Assembly: GCA_965243805.1 (NCBI GenBank)
Contig: OZ251577.1
Coordinates: 3,596,001 to 3,660,000, forward strand
DNA length: 64,000 bases
Reading direction: 5' to 3'
DNA from: CATQHQ01 sp965243805
GTDB taxonomy: Bacteria; Gemmatimonadota; Gemmatimonadetes; Longimicrobiales; Gaopeijiaceae
In this document: positions 7,627 through 15,875 of the stretch, in pieces
Layout: each line of letters starts with the position of its first letter
How positions within the stretch are numbered: the first letter of the stretch is position 1
Notes under the pieces: model-generated
Database searches by the model: none
Told to the model about the DNA's origin: nothing
What the model saw: only the letters and a program-made list of their open reading frames with translations
Translations under genes and position numbers: made by a program

Positions 7627-9143
7627 GCGCCGAAGCCGTTCTGGCGCTGGACCAGGGCACGACGGGCACGACGGCCCTCGTGGTCTCGGCCGACGGACGG
7701 ACGCTGGGCCGCGCCTACTCCGAGTTCGCGCAGCACTTCCCGGCGCCGGGGCGGGTCGAGCACGACGCGGAAGAGATTTGGCGGGTCACCACGAACACGG
7801 CCCGGCGCGCGCTGGAGGCGGCCCGCGCCAAGGCGCCCGGCGCGCAGCTGGCCGGCATCGGCATCGCCAACCAACGGGAGACGGTGGTGGTGTGGGACCG
7901 GGAGACGCTGGCGCCCCTCCACCGTGCGATCGTGTGGCAGGACCGGCGCACCGCGGACCTCTGCCGCGCCCTCAAGGAGGCCGGCCACGAGGAGACCGTC
8001 CGCCGCCGCACGGGCCTGCTGCTGGACCCGTACTTCTCCGCCACCAAGTTGCGCTGGCTCTTCGACGCCGAACCGGAGCTGGCCGCCCGCGCCGCATCCG
8101 GCGAGCTGGCGGTGGGGACGATCGACGCATGGCTGGTGGCCCGCCTCACCGAGGGCGTCGTCCACGCCACCGACCCCACCAACGCCTCCCGCACCCTCCT
8201 CTACGACTTGGACGAAGGCGACTGGTGCGACGAGATGTTGGAGCTGTTCGGCGTGCCCCGGCGCGTGCTGCCCCAGATCCGCCCCAGCTCCGGCGACTTC
8301 GGGATCGCGACGAGCGACGCGCTGGGCGCGGCCGCCGACCTGCCCGTGCTCGGCGTGGCCGGCGACCAGCAGGCCGCGCTGTACGGCCAGGGGTGCTGGG
8401 AGTCCGGCGAGGCGAAGTGCACCTACGGCACCGGCGCGTTCCTCCTCTTCCACACGGGGCGCGAACGGCCGTCCTCCCGCCACGGCCTCCTCGCCACCGC
8501 CGCCTGCGACGCCCAGGGAGGCCCGGCGTTCGCGCTCGAGGGCTCGATCCTGGCCGCAGGCGCAGCGGTGCAGTGGCTGCGGGACGAGCTCGGCCTGCTG
8601 GACGACGCCGCCCGCAGCGAGGAGATCGCCCAGGCGCTGGACGGCAACGGCGGCGTCTACATGGTCCCGGCGTTCGCCGGGCTGGGCACCCCCCACTGGG
8701 CGCCGGAGGCGCGAGGCGCCCTGGTGGGGCTGACTCGCGGCACCACGGCGCCCCACCTGGTCCGGGCGGCGCTGGAGGCGATGGCATACGGCGCACGCGA
8801 CGTAGTGACGGCCATGGAGCGGGACGCCGGCGCCCGGACCGAGCGCATGAAGGTGGACGGCGGCGCCGCGCGCAACGACTGGCTGATGCAGTTCGTCGCG
8901 GGCGTACTCGACGTGCCCGTGGAGCGCCCGGCGACCGTGGAGGCGACGGCGCTGGGTGCCGCCGGCTTGGCAGGCCTGGCGGCCGGCGTCTGGCGCTCGC
9001 CGGAGGAGTTCCGTGCGGCCTTCACGGGCGGGCGCGTCTTCCAGCCGTCGCTCGACCGCCAGGAGCGCCGCCGGCTGCTGAACGGATGGGACGCCGCCGT
9101 GCGAGGCGCCCTGGCGGCAGCGGGCCGAAACGGAGTAGATTAG
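7623..9143 (+). CDS. glpK: Glycerol kinase
   Basis: GlpK phosphorylates glycerol to glycerol-3-phosphate, for lipid synthesis or catabolism. It is an FGGY-family kinase of 506 aa. Motifs: the phosphate-1 loop LALDQGTTGTTAL, IGIANQRETVVVWD, the WQDRR glycerol-binding motif, the phosphate-2 loop GVAGDQQAALYGQ, YGTGAFLL, and the C-terminal KVDGGAARNDWLMQF. The start ATG 7623 overlaps the maf stop. No glycerol facilitator or glpD is adjacent, so regulation cannot be read from context. Confidence 0.96.
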   Translation: MSAEAVLALDQGTTGTTALVVSADGRTLGRAYSEFAQHFPAPGRVEHDAEEIWRVTTNTARRALEAARAKAPGAQLAGIGIANQRETVVVWDRETLAPLHRAIVWQDRRTADLCRALKEAGHEETVRRRTGLLLDPYFSATKLRWLFDAEPELAARAASGELAVGTIDAWLVARLTEGVVHATDPTNASRTLLYDLDEGDWCDEMLELFGVPRRVLPQIRPSSGDFGIATSDALGAAADLPVLGVAGDQQAALYGQGCWESGEAKCTYGTGAFLLFHTGRERPSSRHGLLATAACDAQGGPAFALEGSILAAGAAVQWLRDELGLLDDAARSEEIAQALDGNGGVYMVPAFAGLGTPHWAPEARGALVGLTRGTTAPHLVRAALEAMAYGARDVVTAMERDAGARTERMKVDGGAARNDWLMQFVAGVLDVPVERPATVEATALGAAGLAGLAAGVWRSPEEFRAAFTGGRVFQPSLDRQERRRLLNGWDAAVRGALAAAGRNGVD

Positions 9144-9183
9144 AGGCGTCCCGCAACTCTCGAATACAACCGAGCGAATCGCC

Positions 9184-9606
9184 ATGAAGAACGGACGCTT
9201 CTTCGCAGGTCTCGTCGGAGTGGGCGCCGTCGTGGCCTACCTGATGTGGACCGGGATCAGCGACAGCATGGTGTACTACCTGACGCCCTCCGAGCTCCTC
9301 GCCCGGATCGAGGCCGATCCCGCCTTCCGGGAAGTCGGCGTCAAGGTCAGCGGCCGGGTGGTGGAAGGCTCCTGGGAGCGGCAGGCCGGCGGTGTCGGCG
9401 TCCACGAGTTCGTGGTGGCCGACCTGGAGGACCCGGAAACCGTCTTCCCGGTGCGCTACGATGACGTGCTCCCCGACACCTTCAACGACCGGGCCGAAGT
9501 CGTCCTGGAAGGGGGCTTCGGCGCCGACGGCGTCTTCCGCGCCCACACCGTCCTGACCAAGTGCGGCAGCCGCTACGAGGCGGCCAAGGAGGAGCTTGCT
9601 GCGTGA
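9184..9606 (+). CDS. ccmE: Cytochrome c maturation heme chaperone CcmE, CxxxY variant
   Basis: CcmE is the periplasmic heme chaperone of system I: it binds heme covalently and hands it to CcmF. One N-terminal anchor (FAGLVGVGAVVAYLMW) precedes an OB-fold domain with SGRVVEGSW and FPVRYDDVLPDTF. The heme-binding motif is TKCGSRY (Cys127 and Tyr131) rather than HxxxY. Cys-type CcmE is known from archaea and sulfate reducers (system I*). It starts the ccm operon and overlaps ccmF by four bases (GTGA). Confidence 0.93.
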   Translation: MKNGRFFAGLVGVGAVVAYLMWTGISDSMVYYLTPSELLARIEADPAFREVGVKVSGRVVEGSWERQAGGVGVHEFVVADLEDPETVFPVRYDDVLPDTFNDRAEVVLEGGFGADGVFRAHTVLTKCGSRYEAAKEELAA

Positions 9607-11684
9607 CGGTCCTGGGCGAGACCGCCCTTTGGATCGCCCTCCCCATCGCCCTGTGGGGAACCGCGGTCTCCTTCGCCGGAGGCAGAACCGGCCGCAGCGA
9701 ACTCGTACTTAGCGGGGAGCGCACCGCCTACGCCGTCACCTTCCTGCTGCTGCTGGCGTCGCTGGGGATCGTCGCCGCCTTCGTGGGCAACCGCTACGAG
9801 TACTGGTACGTAGCCAACTACTCCAACCGGGAGCTGGACACCTACTTCAAGGTGGCCGGCCTCTGGGCGGGCCAGCGCGGCTCCCTGGTCTTCTGGACCC
9901 TCCTTCTGTCGGCGTTCACCTCCATCGCCGTCTTCCAGAACCGGGCCCGCAACCGGGAGTTCATGCCCTACGTCTCGGGCACGCTGCTGGCCATCCTCTC
10001 GTTTTTGCTGGTGGTGCTCCTTTTCGCCGGCGTGGACCCCTTCGAGCGACTGGGCTTCACCCCCGCCAACGGCCGGGGCCTGAACCCGCAGCTGCAGAAC
10101 TACTGGATGACGATTCATCCGCCCACCCTCTACCTAGGGTTCACCGCCTTCGCCGTCCCCTTCGCCTTCGCCGTCTCGGCCCTCCTGACCAACCGCCTGG
10201 ACTCGCGCTGGATCGCCGTCACCCGCCGCTGGATCCTGACCAGCTGGTTCTTCCTCACCATCGGCATCGTCTTCGGCATGAGGTGGGCGTACGAGGAGCT
10301 GGGCTGGGGCGGCTACTGGTTCTGGGACCCGGTCGAGAACGCCTCGCTGCTGCCCTGGCTGACCGCCACCGCCTTCCTCCACTCGATCCAGATCCAGCAG
10401 AACCGCGGGATGCTCAAGGTCTGGAACATGGGATTGGTGGCGGCCACCTTCCTGCTCACGATCTTCGCCACCTTCCTGACTCGCTCCGGCCTCATCGAAT
10501 CGGTCCACAGCTTCGCCGAGAACCTGAAGATCGCCTACATCTTCCTCGGCTTCATGGGGACTACGGCCGCGTTCTGCGTCGTGCTCGTGGTGCACCGCCT
10601 GCCGTCCCTCCGGAGCGAGAACCAGATCCAGTCGTTCCTGTCGCGAGAGTCGGCGTTCCTCTTCAACAACCTGCTGCTGGTGGGGATCGCCTTCGCCGTC
10701 ATCTGGGGCACCCTCTTCCCCCTGATCACCGAGGGACTGCTCGGGCAGAAAATCAATGTGGGACCGCCGTTCTACAACCGGGTCAACCTGCCGATCGGCC
10801 TGACCCTCCTGGCCCTCATGGGGATCGGTCCCGTGATCGCCTGGCGGCGCGCCTCTCGGCGGAACCTGCGCAAGAACTTCGCCCTTCCGTGCTCCGTCGC
10901 CGCGACGACCTTCGTCGCGTTTTGGGGGATGGGCGTCCGCCACGGCATGGCGTTGGCCACCTTTGTCCTGGCCGCCTTCGTGTTGACGACGGTGTTGGTG
11001 GAGTTCTGGAAGGGAACCCGGGCCCGGGCGCGGATCGCCGGCGAGGGCTGGTTCGCGGCCCTTCGCGGGTTGGTCCGCAGGAACCAGCGACGTTGGGGGG
11101 GATACGTGGTCCATGCCGGGGTGGTGATCTTGTTCACCGGGTTGGCCGGGTCCGCGTTCGACGTGGCCCAGGTCCACGAGATGCTCCCCGGCGAGTCGGC
11201 GACGATCCGCTCCGCCTTCGGCCACGAGTACGCCCTGACCTACGAGAGCCTCTCCCACTCCCGCCCTCGAGCCGACGAGAACGTGGGCGCCAACGACTGG
11301 CGATGGACCGCGCTCCTGACGGTGCGGCGGAACGGCGAGCAGGTTGCGGCGATGCGGCCGGAGCGTCGCTTCTACCCGGTCATGGACGAGGCGTCCACCG
11401 AAGTGGGTATCCGCAGCACGCTGCTGGAGGACCTGTACGTCATCCCCCGAGACGTGGACCTGGAGAGCGGAACCGAGCGCGCCACCTTCGAGTTCAAGGT
11501 GCTGCCTCTGGTCCCCTGGATATGGTTCGGAGGGCTGATCGTGGCGGTCGGCACGCTGGTGGGGCTCTGGCCCCCGGCGAGGGCCCAGTCGGGCGCGGGA
11601 ACGGTGCCGGGTCGCCGCCCGGTTGCGCCCCGGCCGGCAACCTCGGAAGCGGCGGCCTCAGAAGCGGCGGGGCGGGCCGCCTGA
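9603..11684 (+). CDS. ccmF: Heme lyase / cytochrome c maturation protein CcmF
   Basis: CcmF is a large membrane protein that transfers heme from CcmE to apocytochrome c. At 693 aa it has many membrane spans, the WWD heme-handling motif GWGGYWFWDPVENASLLPW, and conserved periplasmic His segments (TIHPPTLYLG and VVHRLPSL). A C-terminal periplasmic region of about 150 residues and a last membrane span (PWIWFGGLIVAVGTLVGLWP) follow. The start is GTG 9603 inside the ccmE stop. The C-terminus after that span is Ala/Ser-rich, with an AASEAA repeat. Confidence 0.95.
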   Translation: MTVLGETALWIALPIALWGTAVSFAGGRTGRSELVLSGERTAYAVTFLLLLASLGIVAAFVGNRYEYWYVANYSNRELDTYFKVAGLWAGQRGSLVFWTLLLSAFTSIAVFQNRARNREFMPYVSGTLLAILSFLLVVLLFAGVDPFERLGFTPANGRGLNPQLQNYWMTIHPPTLYLGFTAFAVPFAFAVSALLTNRLDSRWIAVTRRWILTSWFFLTIGIVFGMRWAYEELGWGGYWFWDPVENASLLPWLTATAFLHSIQIQQNRGMLKVWNMGLVAATFLLTIFATFLTRSGLIESVHSFAENLKIAYIFLGFMGTTAAFCVVLVVHRLPSLRSENQIQSFLSRESAFLFNNLLLVGIAFAVIWGTLFPLITEGLLGQKINVGPPFYNRVNLPIGLTLLALMGIGPVIAWRRASRRNLRKNFALPCSVAATTFVAFWGMGVRHGMALATFVLAAFVLTTVLVEFWKGTRARARIAGEGWFAALRGLVRRNQRRWGGYVVHAGVVILFTGLAGSAFDVAQVHEMLPGESATIRSAFGHEYALTYESLSHSRPRADENVGANDWRWTALLTVRRNGEQVAAMRPERRFYPVMDEASTEVGIRSTLLEDLYVIPRDVDLESGTERATFEFKVLPLVPWIWFGGLIVAVGTLVGLWPPARAQSGAGTVPGRRPVAPRPATSEAAASEAAGRAA

Positions 11685-11688
11685 ACGA

Positions 11689-12207
11689 GTGGCCCTCTTC
11701 GGCGGGGTCCTGCTGGCGGCCGGGATCGTGCTTTACGTGCTGGAGCCGGTGCTCTCGGGCCGGAGCGCGCCCCTCTACCGGGGAGGCGACGAGCACGACG
11801 AGTCCGCCGCCCGCCGCCGCGTGGCCCTGGCAGCCCTTCGAGACCTGGAGTACGACCGAGTCATGGGCAAGGTAGACGGCGAGGACTACGAGCGGCTCCG
11901 CACCGAGCTCTCCCGGGAGGCCCTCGTGCAGCTGGAGCCCGAGGCCGTCGAGGACGATCCGGCCGGGGCGGGGGCGTCCCGAGCGCTGGAGGACGAGATC
12001 GCACTGATCCGCCGTGCGTTGCAGGAGGGGCTTCAGTGCGCCGGCTGTCGTCGCCTCAACGCCTTCGGCGCCAAGTACTGCGGCGGCTGCGGCAAGCGGC
12101 TGCGGACCGTCCGGGCAGCCGACTCCGACGGCGGCGGCGACGGCGACGACGGGCGCACGGGCAAGGTCGAGCGGGGGTCGAGCACCCGGGTCAAGGCGCG
12201 CCGTTGA
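11689..12207 (+). CDS. CcmI-like membrane protein with C-terminal zinc ribbon
   Basis: A 172-residue protein with one N-terminal membrane helix (FGGVLLAAGIVLYVLEPVL), an acidic helical region containing RRVALAALRDLEYDRVMGKV and DYERLRTELSREAL, and a C-terminal zinc-ribbon-like CAGC...CGGCGKRL (CxxC-x12-CxxC). The helical part matches the N-terminal region of CcmI/CycH-type proteins seen in ccm operons. The zinc ribbon is a variant common in this kind of bacterium. It starts at GTG 11689, five bases after ccmF, and its TGA overlaps the TTG start of ccmA. Its position supports a role in apocytochrome handling, but this is inferred. Confidence 0.7.
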   Translation: MALFGGVLLAAGIVLYVLEPVLSGRSAPLYRGGDEHDESAARRRVALAALRDLEYDRVMGKVDGEDYERLRTELSREALVQLEPEAVEDDPAGAGASRALEDEIALIRRALQEGLQCAGCRRLNAFGAKYCGGCGKRLRTVRAADSDGGGDGDDGRTGKVERGSSTRVKARR

Positions 12208-12986
12208 CCCTGGAAGGCCGCGGCCTGGTGTGCGACTACGGTGCGACCCGGGCGCTGGACGGCGTGTCCGCCTCCGCCCAGGCTGGTGCGATTCTGGCGG
12301 TGTTCGGTCCCAACGGGGCGGGCAAGACCACCTTGCTGAAGGCGCTCAGCGGCGAGCGGAAGCCCGAGCGCGGCCAAGTTCTCTTCGGCGGCGGTCCAGT
12401 GTCCGGTGGCGACCCGGCGTGGCGCGCCCGCGTCGGGTTGGTCTCCCACCGAACCGGCCTCTACGACATGCTCACGGTGGCCGAGAACCTGCGCTTCTTT
12501 GCTCGGCTCCACGGGACTGCTGGGCTCCACGGGTTCACTGGGCTCCACGGGCTCACTGGGCGACGGGCGGTGGATGCCGGGCTCGCAACCTCCCTGGACC
12601 GAGTCGGTGCCGCATCGCTGGCCGACATCCGGGTGAGCGACCTCTCCCGAGGGCAGCGGCAACGGGTCGCGCTGGCCCGCACGCTTATTCACGACCCGGA
12701 GGTGCTCTTCCTCGACGAGCCCTTCACGGGGCTGGACCCCCACGGCGCATCCCTGCTGGAGACAGCGCTGGCGGCGCTCGCTACCGACCAGCGGATCGTG
12801 GTGCTTGCGACCCACGATGTGGCCCGGGGGCTCCGACTGGCCGACCGGCTTCTGGTGCTGCGCCGGGGCCGGGTCGTCTTGGAGAGCGCGGCCGACGAGC
12901 GCCGGGCCCCCGAGGTGACCGCGGCGTTCAGCGCGGGTGGCGACGGCCCCGCCAAGACCACGACCCCACAGAGCCTGGCCGGGTGA
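12204..12986 (+). CDS. ccmA: Heme exporter ATP-binding protein CcmA
   Basis: The ATPase of the CcmABCD complex, which releases holo-CcmE. Walker A is FGPNGAGKTTLL, the signature is VSDLSRGQRQRVALA, Walker B is VLFLDEPFTGLD, and the H-loop is VLATHDVARGL. The start is TTG 12204, overlapping the previous stop (TTGA). Residues 101-118 are three six-residue repeats (LHGTAG LHGFTG LHGLTG) encoded by three 18-base tandem units at 12504-12557. They sit in the helical domain of an otherwise normal 260-aa protein and look like a recent in-frame expansion. Confidence 0.93.
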   Translation: MTLEGRGLVCDYGATRALDGVSASAQAGAILAVFGPNGAGKTTLLKALSGERKPERGQVLFGGGPVSGGDPAWRARVGLVSHRTGLYDMLTVAENLRFFARLHGTAGLHGFTGLHGLTGRRAVDAGLATSLDRVGAASLADIRVSDLSRGQRQRVALARTLIHDPEVLFLDEPFTGLDPHGASLLETALAALATDQRIVVLATHDVARGLRLADRLLVLRRGRVVLESAADERRAPEVTAAFSAGGDGPAKTTTPQSLAG

Positions 12987-13008
12987 CGGAGAGCCTCGCC
13001 GGGTGACG
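12971..13008 (+). repeat. 20-base tandem duplication of the ccmB start region; creates a 7-codon reading frame
   Basis: GAGCCTGGCCGGGTGACG and GAGCCTCGCCGGGTGACG lie 20 bases apart. The upstream GTG (12983) overlaps the ccmA stop and reads M-T-E-S-L-A-G-stop. That stop (13004-13006) overlaps the real ccmB GTG at 13003. The layout is identical to that at dtd. Confidence 0.9.
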
Positions 13009-13680
13009 CAGCTGCGCTGGATCTGGCTCGTTGCCGCCAAGGACATGAGGGCCGAGTTCCGGTCGGGCGGCCGTCTGCTGGCGATGGCCGCGTTCGTGGT
13101 CCTGGCCGCCTTCCTCTTCGCAGTGTCGCTGGACCGCACACAGGTCCCCGGCCGAAGCATGGCGGCCGGCCTGCTCTGGCTGGTGGCGCTCTTCGCCGCC
13201 ACCGTGGGCGCCGGACGCGCCTTTGACCTGGAGGACCGGGACGGCGCCTTCCGCCACGTGCTCCTCGCGCCTGTCTCGCGGCGGGCCGTCTTCTTGGGCA
13301 AGGCGGCGGCGAACTGGGTCCTCCTCTCCCTCGTGACCGCACTGGCCTTCGCGGCCTTGACCGCGTTCCTGGGCGTGCGCTCGCCCGGCTCCCTGGCGGT
13401 CCACGGGGCGGTCCTGCTGCCGGGCACCGTCGGGTTGGCGGCGGTGGGGACCCTCTTCGGGCGGGTATCCGGCCACAGCGGCCTGGGCGACACCCTGCTC
13501 CCGGTGCTGGCGTTCCCCCTCCTGGTTCCCGTGGTGTTCTTCGGCGCCACCGGCACCGCCCGCGTCTTCCTGGATCGCCCCTGGCCCGAGATCGCAGGTC
13601 CCGTGCGGCTCCTCTGGGCGTTTGCGCTGGGGTCGCTGGCCGCCGGCGCCGTCCTCTTCCGCCACGCGGCGGAGGAGTAG
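13003..13680 (+). CDS. ccmB: Heme exporter permease CcmB
   Basis: The membrane subunit paired with CcmA. It has 225 aa and six hydrophobic segments, starting MTQLRWIWLVAAKDMRAEFR, with the family motif DLEDRDGAFRHVLLAPVSR and FPLLVPVVFFGATGTARV. The correct frame starts at GTG 13003. The copy of the start region at 12983 is in another frame. The end of the gene is also repeated: the last bases with the TAG stop recur in 19-base units downstream. Confidence 0.93.
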   Translation: MTQLRWIWLVAAKDMRAEFRSGGRLLAMAAFVVLAAFLFAVSLDRTQVPGRSMAAGLLWLVALFAATVGAGRAFDLEDRDGAFRHVLLAPVSRRAVFLGKAAANWVLLSLVTALAFAALTAFLGVRSPGSLAVHGAVLLPGTVGLAAVGTLFGRVSGHSGLGDTLLPVLAFPLLVPVVFFGATGTARVFLDRPWPEIAGPVRLLWAFALGSLAAGAVLFRHAAEE

Positions 13681-13736
13681 CCACGCCGCCCAGGAGTAGC
13701 CACACGGCCAAGAAGTAGCCACGCGGCCGGGGAATG
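13662..13736 (+). repeat. Four 18-19-base imperfect tandem units covering the ccmB stop codon
   Basis: Units of the type CCACGCGGCGGAGGAGTAG start at 13662, 13681, 13700 and 13719. The first contains the ccmB TAG and the next two repeat it, so the 3' end of ccmB has been copied into the gap before ccmC. Confidence 0.85.
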
Positions 13737-13773
13737 GAAGGTGATATCATGATAGCACTTCGCGACGGACACC

Positions 13774-13801
13774 TTGAACCGGCCTCCGAACCGGGTATCT
13801 T
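13774..13801 (+). promoter_or_regulatory. Possible promoter for ccmC
   Basis: TTGAAC, a 16-base gap, then TATCTT, ending only six bases before the ccmC ATG (13808). If this is a real -10 element, transcription would start at or next to the ATG, giving a leaderless message. TATCTT also occurs upstream of recA and pdxJ. Confidence 0.35.
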
Positions 13802-13807
13802 CTGGTC

Positions 13808-14536
13808 ATGAATCGCATCGTCGGCGCTGGGTGCGTCCTGGCGGCGGCCGGGGTCGCAACGATCCTGGTCGTTCACTGGATGGTCGCGTTCTGGGTGCCC
13901 ACCGAAGCTTCGATGGGCGTAGTCCAGCGCATCTTCTACGTGCACGTGCCCGCGGCGTGGACCACCTTTCTGGCGTTCGGCTTGGCCGCCCTCGCCAGCG
14001 CCGCCTACCTCTGGCTCGAAGACGAGCGGGCCGACGCGGCGGCGACGGCGGCGGCGGAGGGGGGACTGGTGTTCGGCGCGATCATGCTGACTTCGGGTCC
14101 GCTCTGGGCGAAGATCGCCTGGGGCACCTACTGGGAGTGGGACCCGCGCCTCACCCTGACCCTGCTCCTATGGTTCACCTACCTGGGATACTTCCTGGTC
14201 CGGGGCTCCGTTCCCGACCCGCGCAAGGGCAGGCGGCTCGCGGCGGTCGTAGCCGTCGCTGGCGCCCTCAACATCCCGCTGATCCACGTGAGCGTGAGCT
14301 GGTTCAGGTCGATCCACCCGGACGCCGTGGTGATCAAGCCGGACGGACCAACCCTCCACCCCGACATGCTGGCCACCCTTCTCGTCTCTCTGGGCGGCTT
14401 CACACTCCTCTTCCTCGGACTCTTCTGCCTCCGGTACTCGGTGGAGCTGCTCAATCGACGACGAGCGCACGTCGTCGCCGGACTCGACCCTTCGCCCGGC
14501 CCCGTCGCCGGAGCGCCCGCCGGAGATTCGCCATGA
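13808..14536 (+). CDS. ccmC: Heme exporter protein CcmC
   Basis: CcmC loads heme onto CcmE. It is a six-span membrane protein with the WWD-type motif AKIAWGTYWEWDPRLT between conserved histidines (FYVHVPAAW and NIPLIHVSVSWF). The 242-aa length is normal. It is separated from ccmB by a 127-base gap that contains the 19-base repeats and a possible promoter. Its stop overlaps the next gene as ATGA. Confidence 0.95.
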   Translation: MNRIVGAGCVLAAAGVATILVVHWMVAFWVPTEASMGVVQRIFYVHVPAAWTTFLAFGLAALASAAYLWLEDERADAAATAAAEGGLVFGAIMLTSGPLWAKIAWGTYWEWDPRLTLTLLLWFTYLGYFLVRGSVPDPRKGRRLAAVVAVAGALNIPLIHVSVSWFRSIHPDAVVIKPDGPTLHPDMLATLLVSLGGFTLLFLGLFCLRYSVELLNRRRAHVVAGLDPSPGPVAGAPAGDSP

Positions 14537-14832
14537 TTCGACGCCCCCGCCCCGTTCGTAATCGCTGGCGGCTGCCCGTTGGGCGGTCGCCCGTCCCGGC
14601 TCTCTTGCTCGCCTCCTCAGTGCTGGCCGCCCTCGTACTTGCCGGGCTCCCGGGCCTCCTTCCCGTCCCCGGGTTTGAAGTGCTGGCGGCGGCCCAAGAC
14701 GAAGCCGGACGGGGGGCGTTGCGACCGTACGTTCACGTCCTGATCGCCTACGGGGTCGCGTGGGTGCTGATCCTCGTGTGGGTGTGGCGGATCGCCAGAG
14801 GGCTCAAGAGAGCGGAGCACCCACGACCCTGA
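14533..14832 (+). CDS. CcmD-like small membrane protein
   Basis: A 99-residue protein starting at ATG 14533 within the ccmC stop. The C-terminal part, YVHVLIAYGVAWVLILVWVW followed by RIARGLKRAE, is the typical CcmD single span with a basic cytoplasmic tail. An N-terminal hydrophobic segment (ALLLASSVLAALVLAGLPGL) is extra compared with the roughly 50-70-residue classical CcmD and may be a signal peptide. CcmD links CcmC to CcmE release. The call rests on position and topology. Confidence 0.72.
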   Translation: MIRRPRPVRNRWRLPVGRSPVPALLLASSVLAALVLAGLPGLLPVPGFEVLAAAQDEAGRGALRPYVHVLIAYGVAWVLILVWVWRIARGLKRAEHPRP

Positions 14833-14987
14833 TGGTTGGGCGTCCGGCTGACACGGTGTCGGAGGTGCCCCAGCCTTGAGGTGCCCCAGCGATTGACAGC
14901 GCGATCGACCGAGGCGAAATTGCGTCTCGCTAATGGCGGAATGCGAGTGGCAGTGGGTGCTGGACAAACAGCCATGGAGGGATGGGA

Positions 14988-15728
14988 ATGGACGAAACCA
15001 CGGTAGCAGCAGTGGTAGCGGCCGGGGCAGCGGTGGTGTCTGGAGTCATCTCCTGGCTCAACAGGCGAGACGCAAGGAACGCCAACCTCGAGGGCCAAAT
15101 GAGGGATGGGTTCGCCAAGGCAGAGGCGGAGCGCAAGGAGGGGTTCGCCAGGGCGGAGGCCGAGCGCAAGGAGGGATTCGCCAGGGCCGAGACCGAGCGA
15201 GAGAAGTTGCGATCCCAGATGGATGCGGGGTTCGCCAAGGCGGAGGCGGAGCGCAAGGAGGGGTTTGCCAAGGCGGAGGCCGAGCGCAAGGAGGGGTTCG
15301 CAAGGGCCGAGACGGAGCGAGAGAGGCTTCGATCCCAGATGGATGCGGGGTTCGCCAAGGCGGAGACGGAGCGCAAGGAGGGGTTCGCCAAGGCGGAGGC
15401 CGAGCGCAAGGAGGGATTCGCAAGGGCCGAGACCGAGCGAGAGAAGCTTCGATCTCAGATGGACGTGGGGTTCACCAGAGCCGAGAGTCACCGTGAGAAG
15501 CAGAAGGACGATCTGTTGGCCGACCGGCGGGAGTGGACGGGGGTTCATGAGGCCCGCATCCAGAACCTTGAGAAGTCAGCGATCGGAACGTCCTCAAAGT
15601 CGCCCGCCGAGCCGAGTCCGTCCTTAAGGTCACGTCCACCGAGCCCGCGGCGGCGGCAGGTCGGCCAGGGCCAGACCGGGGTTCAGCGAAGTAAGCGGCC
15701 AGCTGCAACGGCCGCCAAGGGACCGTAG
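14988..15728 (+). CDS. Membrane-anchored hendecad coiled-coil repeat protein
   Basis: No known function. An N-terminal hydrophobic segment (VAAVVAAGAAVVSGVISWL) is followed by a long charged helix built of 11-residue units, GFAKAEAERKE, within three 40-residue super-units (codons 38-157), then a basic Ser/Pro-rich tail. Eleven-residue periodicity implies a right-handed coiled coil or rod. I chose ATG 14988 because GGAGG lies seven bases upstream; ATG 14982 is in the same frame. Its architecture resembles the small membrane coiled-coil proteins at 35434 and 50813. A gap of about 155 bases separates it from the ccm cluster. Confidence 0.7.
   Translation: MDETTVAAVVAAGAAVVSGVISWLNRRDARNANLEGQMRDGFAKAEAERKEGFARAEAERKEGFARAETEREKLRSQMDAGFAKAEAERKEGFAKAEAERKEGFARAETERERLRSQMDAGFAKAETERKEGFAKAEAERKEGFARAETEREKLRSQMDVGFTRAESHREKQKDDLLADRREWTGVHEARIQNLEKSAIGTSSKSPAEPSPSLRSRPPSPRRRQVGQGQTGVQRSKRPAATAAKGP
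15099..15458 (+). repeat. Three tandem 120-base coding repeats with nested 33-base units
   Basis: Units begin at ATG 15099, 15219 and 15339, and a partial fourth begins at 15459. Each contains nested 33-base repeats encoding GFAxAExERKE. The high identity between units indicates recent expansion or homogenisation. Confidence 0.9.
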
Positions 15729-15875
15729 TACCCTGTTGAACCCGCCGCTGGCTGTCCGCACAGCCCGAGAACCGTTACCTTGGTCCAGCGGCGTCAGCAG
15801 GGGGACAGGTCGGTCTCCCGGTTGTCCGTCGGTCGCGAGCAGCAGGTTAGGACACCTCACCCCGAGAAACCACCC

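Noticed and set aside
15099..15458. Regular repeats that could be mistaken for a CRISPR array
   Set aside because: The 120-base units are contiguous coding sequence in one frame with no unique spacers; no cas genes are present.
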